This document shows positions 35,462 to 45,404 of a stretch of 64,000 nt of DNA, piece after piece; the first letter of the stretch is position 1, and each line of letters opens with the position of its first letter. The notes below the pieces were generated by a model that searched no databases, was not told the origin of the DNA, and worked only from the letters and a program-made list of their open reading frames with translations. The position numbers and the translations under genes are program-made. The stretch comes from Streptomyces spectabilis (GTDB taxonomy: Bacteria; Actinomycetota; Actinomycetes; Streptomycetales; Streptomycetaceae): the NCBI RefSeq assembly GCF_008704795.1, contig NZ_CP023690.1:9248501-9312500 (forward strand), given 5' to 3'.

Positions 35462-36961
35462 GTGAACGGACAACCCAACACCCGCCTGTCGGACCTCTTC
35501 GGCCTCGCCGGCTGGTCCAAGGGCGAACTCGCCAGACTGGTGAACCGGCAGGCGGCCGCGATGGGTCATCCGCAGCTGGCCACCGACACCTCGCGGGTGC
35601 GGCGCTGGATCGACATGGGAGAGATCCCGCGCGATCCGGTGCCGCGGGTTCTGGCGGTCCTGTTCACCGAGCGTCTCGGCCGTGTCGTGACCATCGAGGA
35701 CCTCGGTCTGGTCCGGCACGGGCGCGTAGGCAAACAGCGCGCCGACGGGAGCGTCGAGCACCCGGACGGCGTGCCGTGGGCGCCCGAGCGAACCGCCGCG
35801 GTCCTCACCGAATTCACGGGAATGGACCTCATGCTCAACCGACGCGGCTTGGTGGGCGCGGGCGCCGCGCTCGCCGCCGGCTCCGCACTCACCAGCGCCA
35901 TGCACGACTGGCTGCACACCGACCCGACCCTGAAGGCCGACGCCCCCCGTCTCGACGATCCCCTGCACGCCGATCCCGCCGGGTTCGATCGCTATGAGGC
36001 CGCCCCCATCGGCTCTCAGGAGATCGAGGAGCTGGAGCGCTCGGTCGAGGTGTTCCGCGCCTGGGACGCCTCCCGCGGCGGGGGGCTCCAGCGCAAGGCC
36101 GTGGTGGGCCAGTTGAACGAGGTGGGCGGCATGCTCGCCTACCGGCACCCCGACCACCTCCAGCGACGCCTGTGGGGCGTCGCCGCCAACCTCGCCGTCC
36201 TCGCCGGGTGGATGTCCCACGACGTCGGCCTCGAACCCACCGCCCAGAAGTACTTCGTGATCGCCGCGCACGCGGCCCGCGAGGGCGGTGACCGGCCGCG
36301 CGCCGGGGAGGCCCTGTCCCGCGCCGCGCGCCAGATGGTGCACCTGGGCAAGCCGGACGACGCCCTCGACCTGATGAAGCTCGCCACGTCCGGCTCGGGC
36401 GAGCAGACGCTGCCGCGCACCCAGGCCATGCTGCACACCATCGAGGCCTGGGCGCAGGCGTCCATGGGCAAGGGCCAGGCGATGCGGCGCACCCTCGGCC
36501 GGGCCGAGGACCTGTTCGTCTCCGACAAGGGCGATGTGCCGCCGCCGAGCTGGATGCAGATGTTCGACGAGGCGGATCTGCACGGCATGCAGGCGCTCGC
36601 CTACCGCACGCTCGCGGACCACGAGCCGTCCGCCGCGCACGTCGCCCAGCGCCACGCCAAGGAGGCCATCGCCCTGCGCGCCAAGGGCCGTGACCGCTCC
36701 ACGATCTTCGACTACATCTCGCTGGCGTCGGCCTGCTTCATCGCCGACGACCCCGAACAGGCCGACCGGTACGCCCGGCTCGCACTGGTGTCGATGGGCT
36801 CGAACTCCTCGCACCGCACGTGGGACCGGCTACGGGAGATGTACCGGCTGACCGCCCAGTACGCGGGCTATCCGAAGATCGAGGACCTGCGCGAGGAGAT
36901 CAAGCACGCCCTTCCCAAGGCCGCGGGCAGGCCGGGGGGAGGGAAATGGGCGCGGGCGTGA
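35462..36961 (+). CDS. TPR-containing regulator (NsdA-like family)
   Basis: The 499-residue protein begins with a helix-turn-helix-like domain (LSDLFGLAGWSKGELARLVN to RVRRWIDMGEIPRDPVPRVL), followed by a linker with an Ala-rich segment (LVGAGAALAAGSALTSAM) and a helical TPR-like half. This is the layout of the Streptomyces regulators that include NsdA, a repressor of antibiotic production and sporulation. I am unsure which paralogue this is, so no symbol is given. The GTG start has GGGGG upstream. Confidence 0.78.
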   Translation: MNGQPNTRLSDLFGLAGWSKGELARLVNRQAAAMGHPQLATDTSRVRRWIDMGEIPRDPVPRVLAVLFTERLGRVVTIEDLGLVRHGRVGKQRADGSVEHPDGVPWAPERTAAVLTEFTGMDLMLNRRGLVGAGAALAAGSALTSAMHDWLHTDPTLKADAPRLDDPLHADPAGFDRYEAAPIGSQEIEELERSVEVFRAWDASRGGGLQRKAVVGQLNEVGGMLAYRHPDHLQRRLWGVAANLAVLAGWMSHDVGLEPTAQKYFVIAAHAAREGGDRPRAGEALSRAARQMVHLGKPDDALDLMKLATSGSGEQTLPRTQAMLHTIEAWAQASMGKGQAMRRTLGRAEDLFVSDKGDVPPPSWMQMFDEADLHGMQALAYRTLADHEPSAAHVAQRHAKEAIALRAKGRDRSTIFDYISLASACFIADDPEQADRYARLALVSMGSNSSHRTWDRLREMYRLTAQYAGYPKIEDLREEIKHALPKAAGRPGGGKWARA

Positions 36962-37101
36962 GGAGGGTCGGGTACGACGGTACGAAGTCGGGGCTAGGGC
37001 TTCGTAGCACTCGGGGCCCGTGGAGCGCATCGGCTCCGCGCGGCCACCGGTCGTCCGGCGCGGGGCCCCATCCGGGTCCCGCGCGCGGTGGACCGTGAAG
37101 G

Positions 37102-38514
37102 CTACGTGTCGACCTTGGCCACCAGCAGACAGGCGTCGTCCTCACGCGGGGCCACGCCGAACTCCTCGACCGTGACGCGCACACAGTCCTGAGCCGTCCT
37201 CGCTTCGGCGAAGCGCGGTGCGAGGGCGAGCAGTCGGCCGGTCGCGGCATCTCGGGAACGCCGCGGCACCAGGCCGTCCGTGTGCAGCAGGAGCAGGTCA
37301 CCGGGGCGCAGTGTCTCCTCGGCCTGTTCGTACGTCGCGCCGGACGTCGCGCCGAGCAGCACGCCGTCGGGCGGCGATAGGGTGCGCCCCGTCCCGTCGC
37401 GGAACAGCAGCGGGGCGGGGTGCCCGGCCTGGGACCAGGTCAGCACGTGCCGCTCGGGGTCGTACAGACAGCAGACGGCGCTGCCGAGCGCGGGCTGCGC
37501 CGAGGTGTCGAGGAGCTGGTTGAGCCAGGCCATCAGCTGGCCCGGCTGCGTGCCCGCGACGGCCATGCCGCGCAGCGCGCCGAGCAGCATCGCCATGCCC
37601 GACGTCACCGTGACGCCGTGGCCGGTGAGGTCGCCGACGCTCAGCAGCATCCGGCCGTCGGCCAGTTCGAGGGCGTCGTACCAGTCGCCGCCGATGAGGG
37701 CGCTCGACGACGACGGCAGATAGTGGGCGGCCAGGTCGAGGCCCGCCGGGCCGCCGTGCGGGAACCGCAGGGAGCCGTGCCACGGCGGCAGTACGGCTTC
37801 CTGGAGCTCGACGGCGAGCCGGTGCTCGGTCTGGGCGAGGTGCCGCTGGTGCTGCAGCGTGTCGCGGCTCTCGCTGACCGCGAGCTGGCTGCGGCGCAGC
37901 TCGCTGACGTCGCGCAGGACCGCCCACATGGAGGCGGTGGAGCCGTCGGCGGCGAGGACGGGCTCGCCCATCATGTGCACCTGGCGGACGCCGCCGTCGG
38001 CGCGCACGACGCGGAACTCGCCGTCGATCGGCTTGCCGTCGACCAGGCAGTCCGTGACCATCGCGGTGAGCAGCGCGTGGTCGTCGGGGTGCACGAGGGA
38101 GGGCAGCTCGTCGAGGGAGAGCGGGGGAGCGGCGGGGTCGCGGCCGAGGATCTGGTACAGCTCGCCGGACCAGCTCGCCTCGTCGGTGAGGAGGTTCCAC
38201 TCGGCGCTGCCGACCCGGCTGAGCAGGGAGCCCGCGGGCGGCTCCGGCCGCGCGGCACCGGCGTGCTGCCGGTGCGTGCGCGGCGGGCCGTCCCGCAGCT
38301 GGGCCAAGTGGCCGTGCAGGTCGTTGAGCTGGTGGACCGCGAGGTCGCACAGGGCGCGCTGCCAGCGGCCTGTGGGGTCGCTGTGGTCGGCGGTGGCCTC
38401 GCGGCGCACGGCGTCGACCTCGCCGCGGAGCCGGCGCGTCTGCGTGATCAGCGCGTCGACCGCGCCGCGCTCGGGCGGCTGGGCGGTTCGGTCCGCGAAG
38501 ACGTGGGACGGCAT
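37102..38514 (-). CDS. PAS-domain SpoIIE-type PP2C phosphatase
   Basis: The 470-residue soluble protein has an N-terminal helical part, a PAS domain (residues ~95-215, with EWNLLTDEASWSGELYQILG and FRVVRADGGVRQVHMMGEP), a linker helix, and a SpoIIE phosphatase domain (~235-470) with GGDWYDALEL, SVGDLTGHG, LLLHTDGLV and REDDACLL. It probably senses a small ligand or redox state and dephosphorylates an anti-anti-sigma factor. GGAG lies 5 nt before the ATG. Confidence 0.88.
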   Translation of the reverse strand: MPSHVFADRTAQPPERGAVDALITQTRRLRGEVDAVRREATADHSDPTGRWQRALCDLAVHQLNDLHGHLAQLRDGPPRTHRQHAGAARPEPPAGSLLSRVGSAEWNLLTDEASWSGELYQILGRDPAAPPLSLDELPSLVHPDDHALLTAMVTDCLVDGKPIDGEFRVVRADGGVRQVHMMGEPVLAADGSTASMWAVLRDVSELRRSQLAVSESRDTLQHQRHLAQTEHRLAVELQEAVLPPWHGSLRFPHGGPAGLDLAAHYLPSSSSALIGGDWYDALELADGRMLLSVGDLTGHGVTVTSGMAMLLGALRGMAVAGTQPGQLMAWLNQLLDTSAQPALGSAVCCLYDPERHVLTWSQAGHPAPLLFRDGTGRTLSPPDGVLLGATSGATYEQAEETLRPGDLLLLHTDGLVPRRSRDAATGRLLALAPRFAEARTAQDCVRVTVEEFGVAPREDDACLLVAKVDT

Positions 38515-39032
38515 GGGGGCTCCGTAGGCGATGCGATGCGGGCGGGTCGGCTCGCGGGGCCGCGCTGGTGGGGGCGGCGGGCTTCCTGGCTGGCCGCGCT
38601 GCTGGCTTCCGTGGTGCTGGCTTCCGTGCTGATGCTGACGTCTGTGCTGATGCTGATGTCCGTGCCGTTTTCCGTGCTGACTTCAGAAACAACTCTTCGA
38701 CCGGTAACGACTCTGGCACAGCGGACTCAGGCACGTAAGGGATTTGGCAACACCCGATGTGGTGGTGCTGTTGTCATATGCCACCGTCCTTCGGGGAAAC
38801 GGCGGCCGTCCGCGCCTCGTCCGCGTCGTCGGTGGCTGAGGGTGGTGCGGCACCGCGCGAACGAAGCGTGGCTCGAAGGTGACGGGCCCCCGGCTCGTTC
38901 GCCACACCTGGGGCATCCTGCGGGCTTTCGGTGAGGGGCGGCCGTCGGGCGGCGCGCTCAGTACGCTGGTGTCCGAAAAGCGCGGGCGAGGCCCCAACTC
39001 TCGTACGGAGGCGGGGTGTTGGGGGGAAGCGC
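38515..39032. other. 520-bp divergent intergenic region with low-complexity repeats
   Basis: The region lies between the PAS phosphatase (minus) and the CHAT gene (plus). At 38600-38690 it holds imperfect repeats built of GTGCTGGCTTCC, GTGCTGATGCTGACGTCT and GTGCTGATGCTGATGTCC. The minus strand is open there but rich in TCA/GCA codons, which are unusual for this genome. The part near 38690-38780 is lower in GC and probably holds promoters. No gene is supported. Confidence 0.5.
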
Positions 39033-42000
39033 ATGGATCTGGCCCATGACGTGATCCGCATACTGCTCACCGGTGAACCCGGGCTCGGCCGGGACGCGGC
39101 ACGGCCCGAGCACCCGCTCGTCGCGAGCGCGCGGGCGCTGGCCACGGGCGAGCCCCGGCGGGCCCTGCGCCACCTCGCGGGCGTGCGCGAGCCGGGCGCC
39201 ACCGACGACATGGCCGCCGCGCTGCGCGTGACGGCGCACGCCCTCGACCTGAACTGGTATCCGGGCGGCCAGGGCGCGGTGCTCGCCGACGGCGACGCGG
39301 AACGGCTCGCGGCGGGGCCGCCCCGGCAACCCGCCCCCGACGCGGCCCTGCTGGAGTTCTGCGCCGCCCGCTTCCTGCCCCGGCTCCTGTCGGCCCGCGG
39401 CATCGTGGAGAACGCCCGGACCGGCGGCGACCACTGGGCCGTCGCGCACGTGCTGCGCGACACGGAGCGGCAGGCGAACGACCTGCCGGGCGCGGACGCC
39501 GCGCTGACGCGCTGGGTGCGGGCGCACGTCCACCTCGCGGCCGCCGACGTGGCCCGGCGCGCGGGACGCGACGCCGACGTCCTGGCCGCCCTCGACCGGT
39601 GCCGCCACGACGCGCACGGGGACCCCTGGGTGCTCGCCCGGGTCTACCTCCTCCAGGGCGACGCGGCCCTGACCCCGTGCTCCCACCCCGACCTCCTCGG
39701 CCTGCGCCTCGGCCCGACGGAAGCGGCCGCACCGGGCACCGCCCCCGTGGACGTCCCCGCCGACCCGGCCATGGCCCGCGCCCACTACGAGGCGGCCGAC
39801 GCCCTCTACGCGCGCCTGCCCGCCCCGCGCGGCCGCGCCCGCGTCGCCCTGCGCCTGGCCCACCTGGCCCGCACACGCGGCGACGGTCCCGCCCGGGTGC
39901 GCGCGGGCGAGCGGGCCGCCGCCCTGGCCGACCGCGCGGGCGCGGGCTCCCTCGCCGCGCTCGCCACCACGCACCGGCTGCTCGACCGGCTCGCCGACGG
40001 CTTCGACGCCGACCGCCGCGACCTCGACGAACTCGCGCGCTGGTGCCGCGACGACGGCAGCTCCAGCTATCTGAAGGGCCTGGTCCGGCTCCTGCTCGCG
40101 CGGGCCGCCGCCTGGCAGCGCGACGGCCTGACCCTGGCCGCCCTGCGCTGTCTGCGGGCCGCCCGCTTCGTCACCGCCCGGATCACCGCCCCCCTGGAGG
40201 CGGACCTCACGGACCGGGCGTACGTCGACCTGGTCGACCGGCTGAACTTCCGGCAGGCCTCGACCGTGCTCCTCGCCGCCGACACCGCGCACGCCACGGC
40301 CGCGCTGCGCGCACGGGACGCCGACGAACGCAGCTGGCTGCGCGCCGCCGACCTCGCCCTGGCGCTCGACCGGGCCGTGGAGGCGCTCGCCGACCCCGAC
40401 CTGAAGGGCATCGCCCAGGCACGGCTCGGCGAGGTGGCGGCCGCGGCCGAACGCCTCGCCGGATCCTGGCCGCCCGCGCGGCAGGCCATCGACATCGTGC
40501 GCGAGAGCCTGCGGCGCGCGCCCGCCCAACTGCTGCGCCACCGGGGCCGCCGCGCCCTGGAGGCAGGCTTCCGCGACGAGGCACACGCCGCACTCCGCGC
40601 CGCGCTCGATCGCGCCGGGGACGACGCACTGCTGCGCACGGCGCTCCTGTACGAACTCGGCCTGCGCCAACAGGCCCACGCCCTCGCCTCCCGCCTCTTC
40701 CGGCGCGGCGGCCTGCACCCCGACCACGCCGTCAGCCTCTTCCTGCGACTCGGCGACCCGCACACCGCGCGCCACGCCCTCGGCGTACTGGACGAGACGT
40801 CCTGGAGGGGCGACCCGGACCGCCCTTGGGAGGACCTGGCGCGCCGCGCCGAACTCGCCGAGGCCCTCGGCGACCACACCACCGCCGCCCGGCTCTGCGG
40901 GGACGCGGTGACCCGCTTCGAGCAGTGGTCGGACCAGCTCGTACGGGACGTCCTGCGCACCTCGATGACCGACGACGTGAACGTCGCGGCGATGTACCAC
41001 ATCGCGGCCCGCGTGCACCTCTGCATTGCCGACGAAGCCCGGCAGGCCCCGGCCGGCCCGCCCGCCGGGGGCCCGCACGGCACCGTCGACCCCGACGCCG
41101 AACGCGCCCTCGCCTTCGAACTCTCCGACCGCTGCCGGGGCATCGCCGTCGACGTGCTGCGCGCTCTCGACGACCTGCCGCCGGGGCCGCCGCTCGACGC
41201 CGCTCGCCGCTGGCTGCGCGCCGGTTCGGCCTGGGCGGCCGCCTATGAGGGGCTCGTGGACAGTGTGCGCGGCGACGCCGCGCGCACGCCGTCCTCCGCG
41301 CGCCTTCGCGCCACCGTGCTCGCCGCCGAGGACGAGCTGGAAGCCGCCGAGACCCACGTGGCCACCCACGCGCCCGGCCTGCTGCGCGGACGCGCCGACG
41401 ACGGGCGGCGGATCCGCGGCACCCGTCTGGACGCGGTGCGCGCAGCGCTGCCCGACGACGCGCTGCTCCTGATGTACGAGACGTTCGACGACGACCTGGT
41501 CACCTGGGCGGTCGACCGGCACGGCGCCCGTCACACCCGCAGGACCGTGCACCACCGCGACCTCGCCTGCGCCGTACGGCGGTTCCACTCCGCGTGCGCG
41601 GGCGGCCACCACGACACCGCGGACGCGGGCGCCCTGGCGCGCCTGCTCCTCGACCCCGTCGCGGACGCCGTGCGCAGCCGTCGCCGCCTGTACGTCGTGC
41701 CGCACCGGGCGCTCACCCTCGTGCCGTTCGCCGTCCTGCCCGTCGGCGACGTACCGCTGGGAGAGCGGTGCGTGATCTCCCAGCTGCCCTCGGCGTCCCT
41801 CATCACCCGGCCCGGCTGCGACAGGCCACCGGGCCGTGACGCGCCCGCGCTGCTGGTCGGCGACCCCGCGTACGCACCCGGCCGGGGCCTCGCCCGGCTG
41901 CCCGGCACGGCCACGGAAGTGCGGGCCATCGCCCGGCTGCTCGGCACCGAACCGCTGCTCGGCGAGGCCGCGACGGCCGCCGCCGTCACCGCCTCCGCAC

Positions 42001-42536
42001 CCGGCCGCGCCGTACTGCACCTGGCCACCCACGGCGTCCTGCACGAACGCGGCCCGCACCGCAGCCACGTCGCGCTCGCCGGACACGACCGGCTGACCGT
42101 CGGGGACGTCACCGGGCTCGACCTGACCGCCGACCTCGTCGTGCTCTCCGCCTGCCACACCGGGCGCGGCACCGCCACCGCGGGGGGAGACGTCATCGGC
42201 CTGGTCCGCGCCGCCGTCGCGGCGGGCGCCCGGCACGCGGTGGTGTCGCTGTGGCCCGTCGACGACGCCTCCGGAGCCGTCCTCATGACGTACTTCTACG
42301 AAGCGCTGCTCGCCCGCCCCGGCACCCCGGTGGCCGACGCCCTCACGAGCGCGCAGCGCCGCCTGCGCGCCCTGGACGCCGACGGGCGCGCAGGCGCGTA
42401 CGAGCGGCTGCGCGAGGCCACCGGCGGCGGCGCCGCGGCCGAGTGCGCACGCGACGGGCGCCCGCCCACGGCCCTCACCCGGCACACGTCCCCGCTGCCC
42501 TACCACTGGGCTCCGTTCATCCACGTCGGCGGTTGA
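39033..42536 (+). CDS. CHAT-domain caspase-like protease with long helical N-terminus
   Basis: The 1167-residue protein ends in a CHAT domain (residues ~880-1167) with catalytic His1000 in HLATHG and Cys1041 in LSACHTG; VVSLWPVDD and YHWAPFIHVGG are typical of the family. The first ~850 residues are Ala/Arg-rich helices, probably TPR-like, that would bind partners or sense signals. CHAT proteases act as effectors in bacterial stress and suicide systems such as the gasdermin and type III-E CRISPR systems. GGGGGAAGC precedes the ATG. It is the first gene of a plus-strand arm that continues with a second, unrelated caspase-like protease. Confidence 0.9.
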   Translation: MDLAHDVIRILLTGEPGLGRDAARPEHPLVASARALATGEPRRALRHLAGVREPGATDDMAAALRVTAHALDLNWYPGGQGAVLADGDAERLAAGPPRQPAPDAALLEFCAARFLPRLLSARGIVENARTGGDHWAVAHVLRDTERQANDLPGADAALTRWVRAHVHLAAADVARRAGRDADVLAALDRCRHDAHGDPWVLARVYLLQGDAALTPCSHPDLLGLRLGPTEAAAPGTAPVDVPADPAMARAHYEAADALYARLPAPRGRARVALRLAHLARTRGDGPARVRAGERAAALADRAGAGSLAALATTHRLLDRLADGFDADRRDLDELARWCRDDGSSSYLKGLVRLLLARAAAWQRDGLTLAALRCLRAARFVTARITAPLEADLTDRAYVDLVDRLNFRQASTVLLAADTAHATAALRARDADERSWLRAADLALALDRAVEALADPDLKGIAQARLGEVAAAAERLAGSWPPARQAIDIVRESLRRAPAQLLRHRGRRALEAGFRDEAHAALRAALDRAGDDALLRTALLYELGLRQQAHALASRLFRRGGLHPDHAVSLFLRLGDPHTARHALGVLDETSWRGDPDRPWEDLARRAELAEALGDHTTAARLCGDAVTRFEQWSDQLVRDVLRTSMTDDVNVAAMYHIAARVHLCIADEARQAPAGPPAGGPHGTVDPDAERALAFELSDRCRGIAVDVLRALDDLPPGPPLDAARRWLRAGSAWAAAYEGLVDSVRGDAARTPSSARLRATVLAAEDELEAAETHVATHAPGLLRGRADDGRRIRGTRLDAVRAALPDDALLLMYETFDDDLVTWAVDRHGARHTRRTVHHRDLACAVRRFHSACAGGHHDTADAGALARLLLDPVADAVRSRRRLYVVPHRALTLVPFAVLPVGDVPLGERCVISQLPSASLITRPGCDRPPGRDAPALLVGDPAYAPGRGLARLPGTATEVRAIARLLGTEPLLGEAATAAAVTASAPGRAVLHLATHGVLHERGPHRSHVALAGHDRLTVGDVTGLDLTADLVVLSACHTGRGTATAGGDVIGLVRAAVAAGARHAVVSLWPVDDASGAVLMTYFYEALLARPGTPVADALTSAQRRLRALDADGRAGAYERLREATGGGAAAECARDGRPPTALTRHTSPLPYHWAPFIHVGG

Positions 42537-42618
42537 CGCCGTGCCGCGGACAAAGGGGTGACCAGGGTGGTCCGTCATGCCATCCTGGCGGCTACGACGC
42601 GCGTCACGGGGGGCTGGG

Positions 42619-44550
42619 ATGCGTAAACGGGCACTGCTCATCGGCTGTCGGACCGGGGCGCTGCGCGGCGTGGACGCCGATGTCGCGCTGATGGCCGACA
42701 CCCTCACCCCCCTCGGCTTCGAGGTGACCCGGGCCACCGGGCCGCGCGCGACGCGGCGGGGAATCATCGACGCCTACCGCGCGCTCATCGACGCCACCGG
42801 AGCCGGGGACGCGGCCGTCGTCTACTACTCGGGCCACGGCGGCCAGGCGCGCGACCCCGGCTCCGCACCCGCCCCCGGGCAGCCCGCCCGCATTCAGTAC
42901 CTGTGCCCCACCGACATCGACGAGCCCGGCCCGCACGGCGCGTTCCGAGGCCTGTTCGCCGACGAGCTGAGCGCGCTCCAGGACGACCTGAGCGCCCGCA
43001 CCGAGAACGTCACGACCGTCATCGACAGCTGCCACTCCGCCCGCATGGCCCGCACCGCCCGACAGGTGCCCAAGGCCCGCACGGAGGGCCGCGACTGGGC
43101 GACGGTCCACGCGGCCTGGCGGGCGGCGGTGCGGGCCGCTCCGCCCCGCTCGGGCTGCACCGCCGCCGAGTCGAACCCGTCCGTCGTCCGCCTAGTGGCC
43201 TGCGAACCCGACGCCAGTGCCTACGAAGTCCAGCTCCCCGGCTTCGACGGCCCGCGCGGCCTGCTCACCGCGAGCCTCGCCCGGCTCCTGCGCGCCCCCG
43301 GCGCCTCCCGGCTGACCTGGCGCACCCTCCTGGGCCTGCTGCGGCCCGCCGTCCTCGACGTCGTGCCCTTCCAGCGGCCGGAAGTCGAAGGGCCCGCCGA
43401 CCGGATCCTGTTCGAGACCACGGAGCAGCGGGCCACTGGCGTGCTGCCGGTGGCGGCCGACCGGGACGGGGCCCGTCTGGACGGCGCGGAGCTGTTCGGC
43501 ATCGCCGTGGGCGACCAGTACGCGCTGGTGCCCCCGGGCGGCGACCCGGAGCGGCCCCTCGCCCTCGCCGTCGTCGACCGCGCCGAGGCCGGGACCGCCC
43601 GACTGCGCCTCCAGGGCGAAGCCGCACCCGGCCCGCACCAGATCCCGCCGGGCACCGAGGCACACCCCCGCCACGTCTCCCTGGGCCGCCGCCCCGTCCT
43701 CCTGCGACCCGCCGAGCACCCCGACCGCGCCCACGTGGCCGCGCGCCTTCGCGCCTGTGCCCATCTGCGGATCGCCCGGAGCGACGAACCCGCCCTGGCG
43801 GCCCTCACCTTGACCTCCGACGGGCTGCGCCTGGCCGACTCCGACGGCGAACCGCTGAGCGCCGGCGCGACCCCGGCCACCGACGCCGGGCTCGACTCCC
43901 TCACCCAGGACCTGCGTCAGCTCGCGCGGGCCGCCCACGTCCGGGCCCTGGCCTCCGGCACGGGCCCGGCCGCGCTCCCCGACGACGTCGCCTTCCACTA
44001 CGCGCTGCTGTGCGCCGACGGCACGCAACTGCCCCTGGACCGCAGCGGCGCACACGTCTTCCACGGCGACGAGATCGTCGTCAGCATCCACAACAGGGCC
44101 GCCGAACGCCGCCACGTGTCCGTGTTCGACGTCGGTCTGCGCGGCGCCGTCACCCAGCTCACCACCACCGAGCCCGCCGGCGTCGGCCTCGACCCGGACG
44201 CCCACTACGAACTGTTCCGGCTCCCCGGCAGCCACCGGCTCGCGGGCATCGAGCTGTACTGGCCCGACGGCCTGCCCCGCGGCGCGCCGCGGCCCGAGAC
44301 CCTCGTCGCCGTCGTCACCGACCGGCCGCAGGACCTGACGCGGCTCGCACAGCGCGGCATCGCCCGGCGCGGGCCCGGCGGTTCGGCCCTCCAGCGGCTG
44401 GTCGACGACGTCCTGACCGGCGTGCGCGACGCCCGGGTGCCGCAGACCGCGGAGCCACCGGTGCGCTACCGCGTCACGCGTTGCGACGTCCTCCTCCACC
44501 ACGGGCGCCGCACCGGCCCGTCCGACCACGCCCCGCACGCCGGGAGGTAA
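42619..44550 (+). CDS. Caspase-family (p20-like) protease with C-terminal extension
   Basis: The 643-residue protein starts with a caspase p20-like domain (residues ~1-250): RALLIGCRTGALRGVDADVALM, catalytic His73 in YYSGHGG and Cys138 in VIDSCHSARM. The region after residue 280 is rich in beta-strands and ends in VFHGDEIVVSIHNRAAERRHV and a short GIELYWPDG segment, a form seen as a substrate or partner-binding extension of such peptidases. No signal peptide is present. It lies 82 bp after the CHAT gene, and its stop codon merges with the ribosome-binding site of the VWA gene. Confidence 0.9.
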   Translation: MRKRALLIGCRTGALRGVDADVALMADTLTPLGFEVTRATGPRATRRGIIDAYRALIDATGAGDAAVVYYSGHGGQARDPGSAPAPGQPARIQYLCPTDIDEPGPHGAFRGLFADELSALQDDLSARTENVTTVIDSCHSARMARTARQVPKARTEGRDWATVHAAWRAAVRAAPPRSGCTAAESNPSVVRLVACEPDASAYEVQLPGFDGPRGLLTASLARLLRAPGASRLTWRTLLGLLRPAVLDVVPFQRPEVEGPADRILFETTEQRATGVLPVAADRDGARLDGAELFGIAVGDQYALVPPGGDPERPLALAVVDRAEAGTARLRLQGEAAPGPHQIPPGTEAHPRHVSLGRRPVLLRPAEHPDRAHVAARLRACAHLRIARSDEPALAALTLTSDGLRLADSDGEPLSAGATPATDAGLDSLTQDLRQLARAAHVRALASGTGPAALPDDVAFHYALLCADGTQLPLDRSGAHVFHGDEIVVSIHNRAAERRHVSVFDVGLRGAVTQLTTTEPAGVGLDPDAHYELFRLPGSHRLAGIELYWPDGLPRGAPRPETLVAVVTDRPQDLTRLAQRGIARRGPGGSALQRLVDDVLTGVRDARVPQTAEPPVRYRVTRCDVLLHHGRRTGPSDHAPHAGR

Positions 44551-44552
44551 CC

Positions 44553-45404
44553 GTGCCCTACCAGCAGCGCATCGACCGGCGGCGGCCCGGCTGCTTCCTC
44601 TTCCTCGTCGACCAGTCCGGCACCATGCAGCAGGCCATCGGCGGCAGCGCACAGGTGCGCAAGGGCCAGGCCCTCAGCGACACCGTCAACGACGTGCTGT
44701 ACGCCGTGCTCATCGAGTGCACCAAGGACGTGCGCGAGGAGGAGCCCCGGCACTACTTCGACGTCGGCGTCATCGGCTACGGCGGGCCCGGCACGGTCGC
44801 CCCCGTCGTCGGCGCCGCAGGCCGCGAGCCGCTCGTGCCGAGCGCCCATCTGCCGCGCTACGCGCGCGTGGAGACCCGCGAGAAGCTCCTCCCGGACAGT
44901 GAGGGCCGCTACCGCCAGGTCAGCCGCCGCAGCATGGTGTGGCTCGACCCCGTCTGGTACGGCTCGACACCGATGTGCGCGGCGCTCCAGTACGCGCACA
45001 AGGTGCTCAAGCGCTGGGCGGCCCGGCACCGCGACTCCTTCCCGCCCATCGTGCTGCACGTCACCGACGGCATGGCCACCGACGGCGACCCGCGCCGGGC
45101 CGCGGCCCGGCTGCGCAGGCTGCGTACCGCCGACGGGCGCCTCCTGCTGTTCAACCTGCACCTGTCGGCGCGCGGCGAGCATGCCGTGTACTTCCCCTCC
45201 GCCCCCGTCGGCGGCACGGACCCGGCCACCGAGCTGCTGTACGAGATGTCCAGCGAACTGCCCGCGGGCCTGGTGGAGGAGGCGGGCTACGCCGACCGCA
45301 TCGCCCCCGGCGCCCGCGGCTTCGTGTACAACGCGGACGTGCCGGAGCTGGTCGACTTCATGCGGATCGGCACCGCCACCACCGGCCGGGTGCGCGCCGG
45401 GTGA
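44553..45404 (+). CDS. Von Willebrand factor A domain protein
   Basis: The 283-residue protein is a VWA domain with the MIDAS metal site DQSGT near residue 20, a conserved Thr in YGSTPMCAAL and the Asp in HVTDGMATDGD. VWA proteins usually bind partner proteins and act as adaptors in kinase/phosphatase and protease systems. GTG 44553 follows GGGAGGTAA, which includes the stop of the caspase-like gene. The end overlaps the next gene by 4 bp (GTGA). Confidence 0.9.
   Translation: MPYQQRIDRRRPGCFLFLVDQSGTMQQAIGGSAQVRKGQALSDTVNDVLYAVLIECTKDVREEEPRHYFDVGVIGYGGPGTVAPVVGAAGREPLVPSAHLPRYARVETREKLLPDSEGRYRQVSRRSMVWLDPVWYGSTPMCAALQYAHKVLKRWAARHRDSFPPIVLHVTDGMATDGDPRRAAARLRRLRTADGRLLLFNLHLSARGEHAVYFPSAPVGGTDPATELLYEMSSELPAGLVEEAGYADRIAPGARGFVYNADVPELVDFMRIGTATTGRVRAG

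Noticed and set aside
36962..37101. Terminator between the TPR regulator and the PAS phosphatase
   Set aside because: Only a weak 7-bp inverted repeat (TACGAAG/CTTCGTA) with a 12-nt loop was found, too weak to call.
38958..42767. A 1269-codon minus-strand frame opposite the CHAT gene
   Set aside because: Antisense shadow; Gly/Val/Arg-rich, no motif and no start signal.
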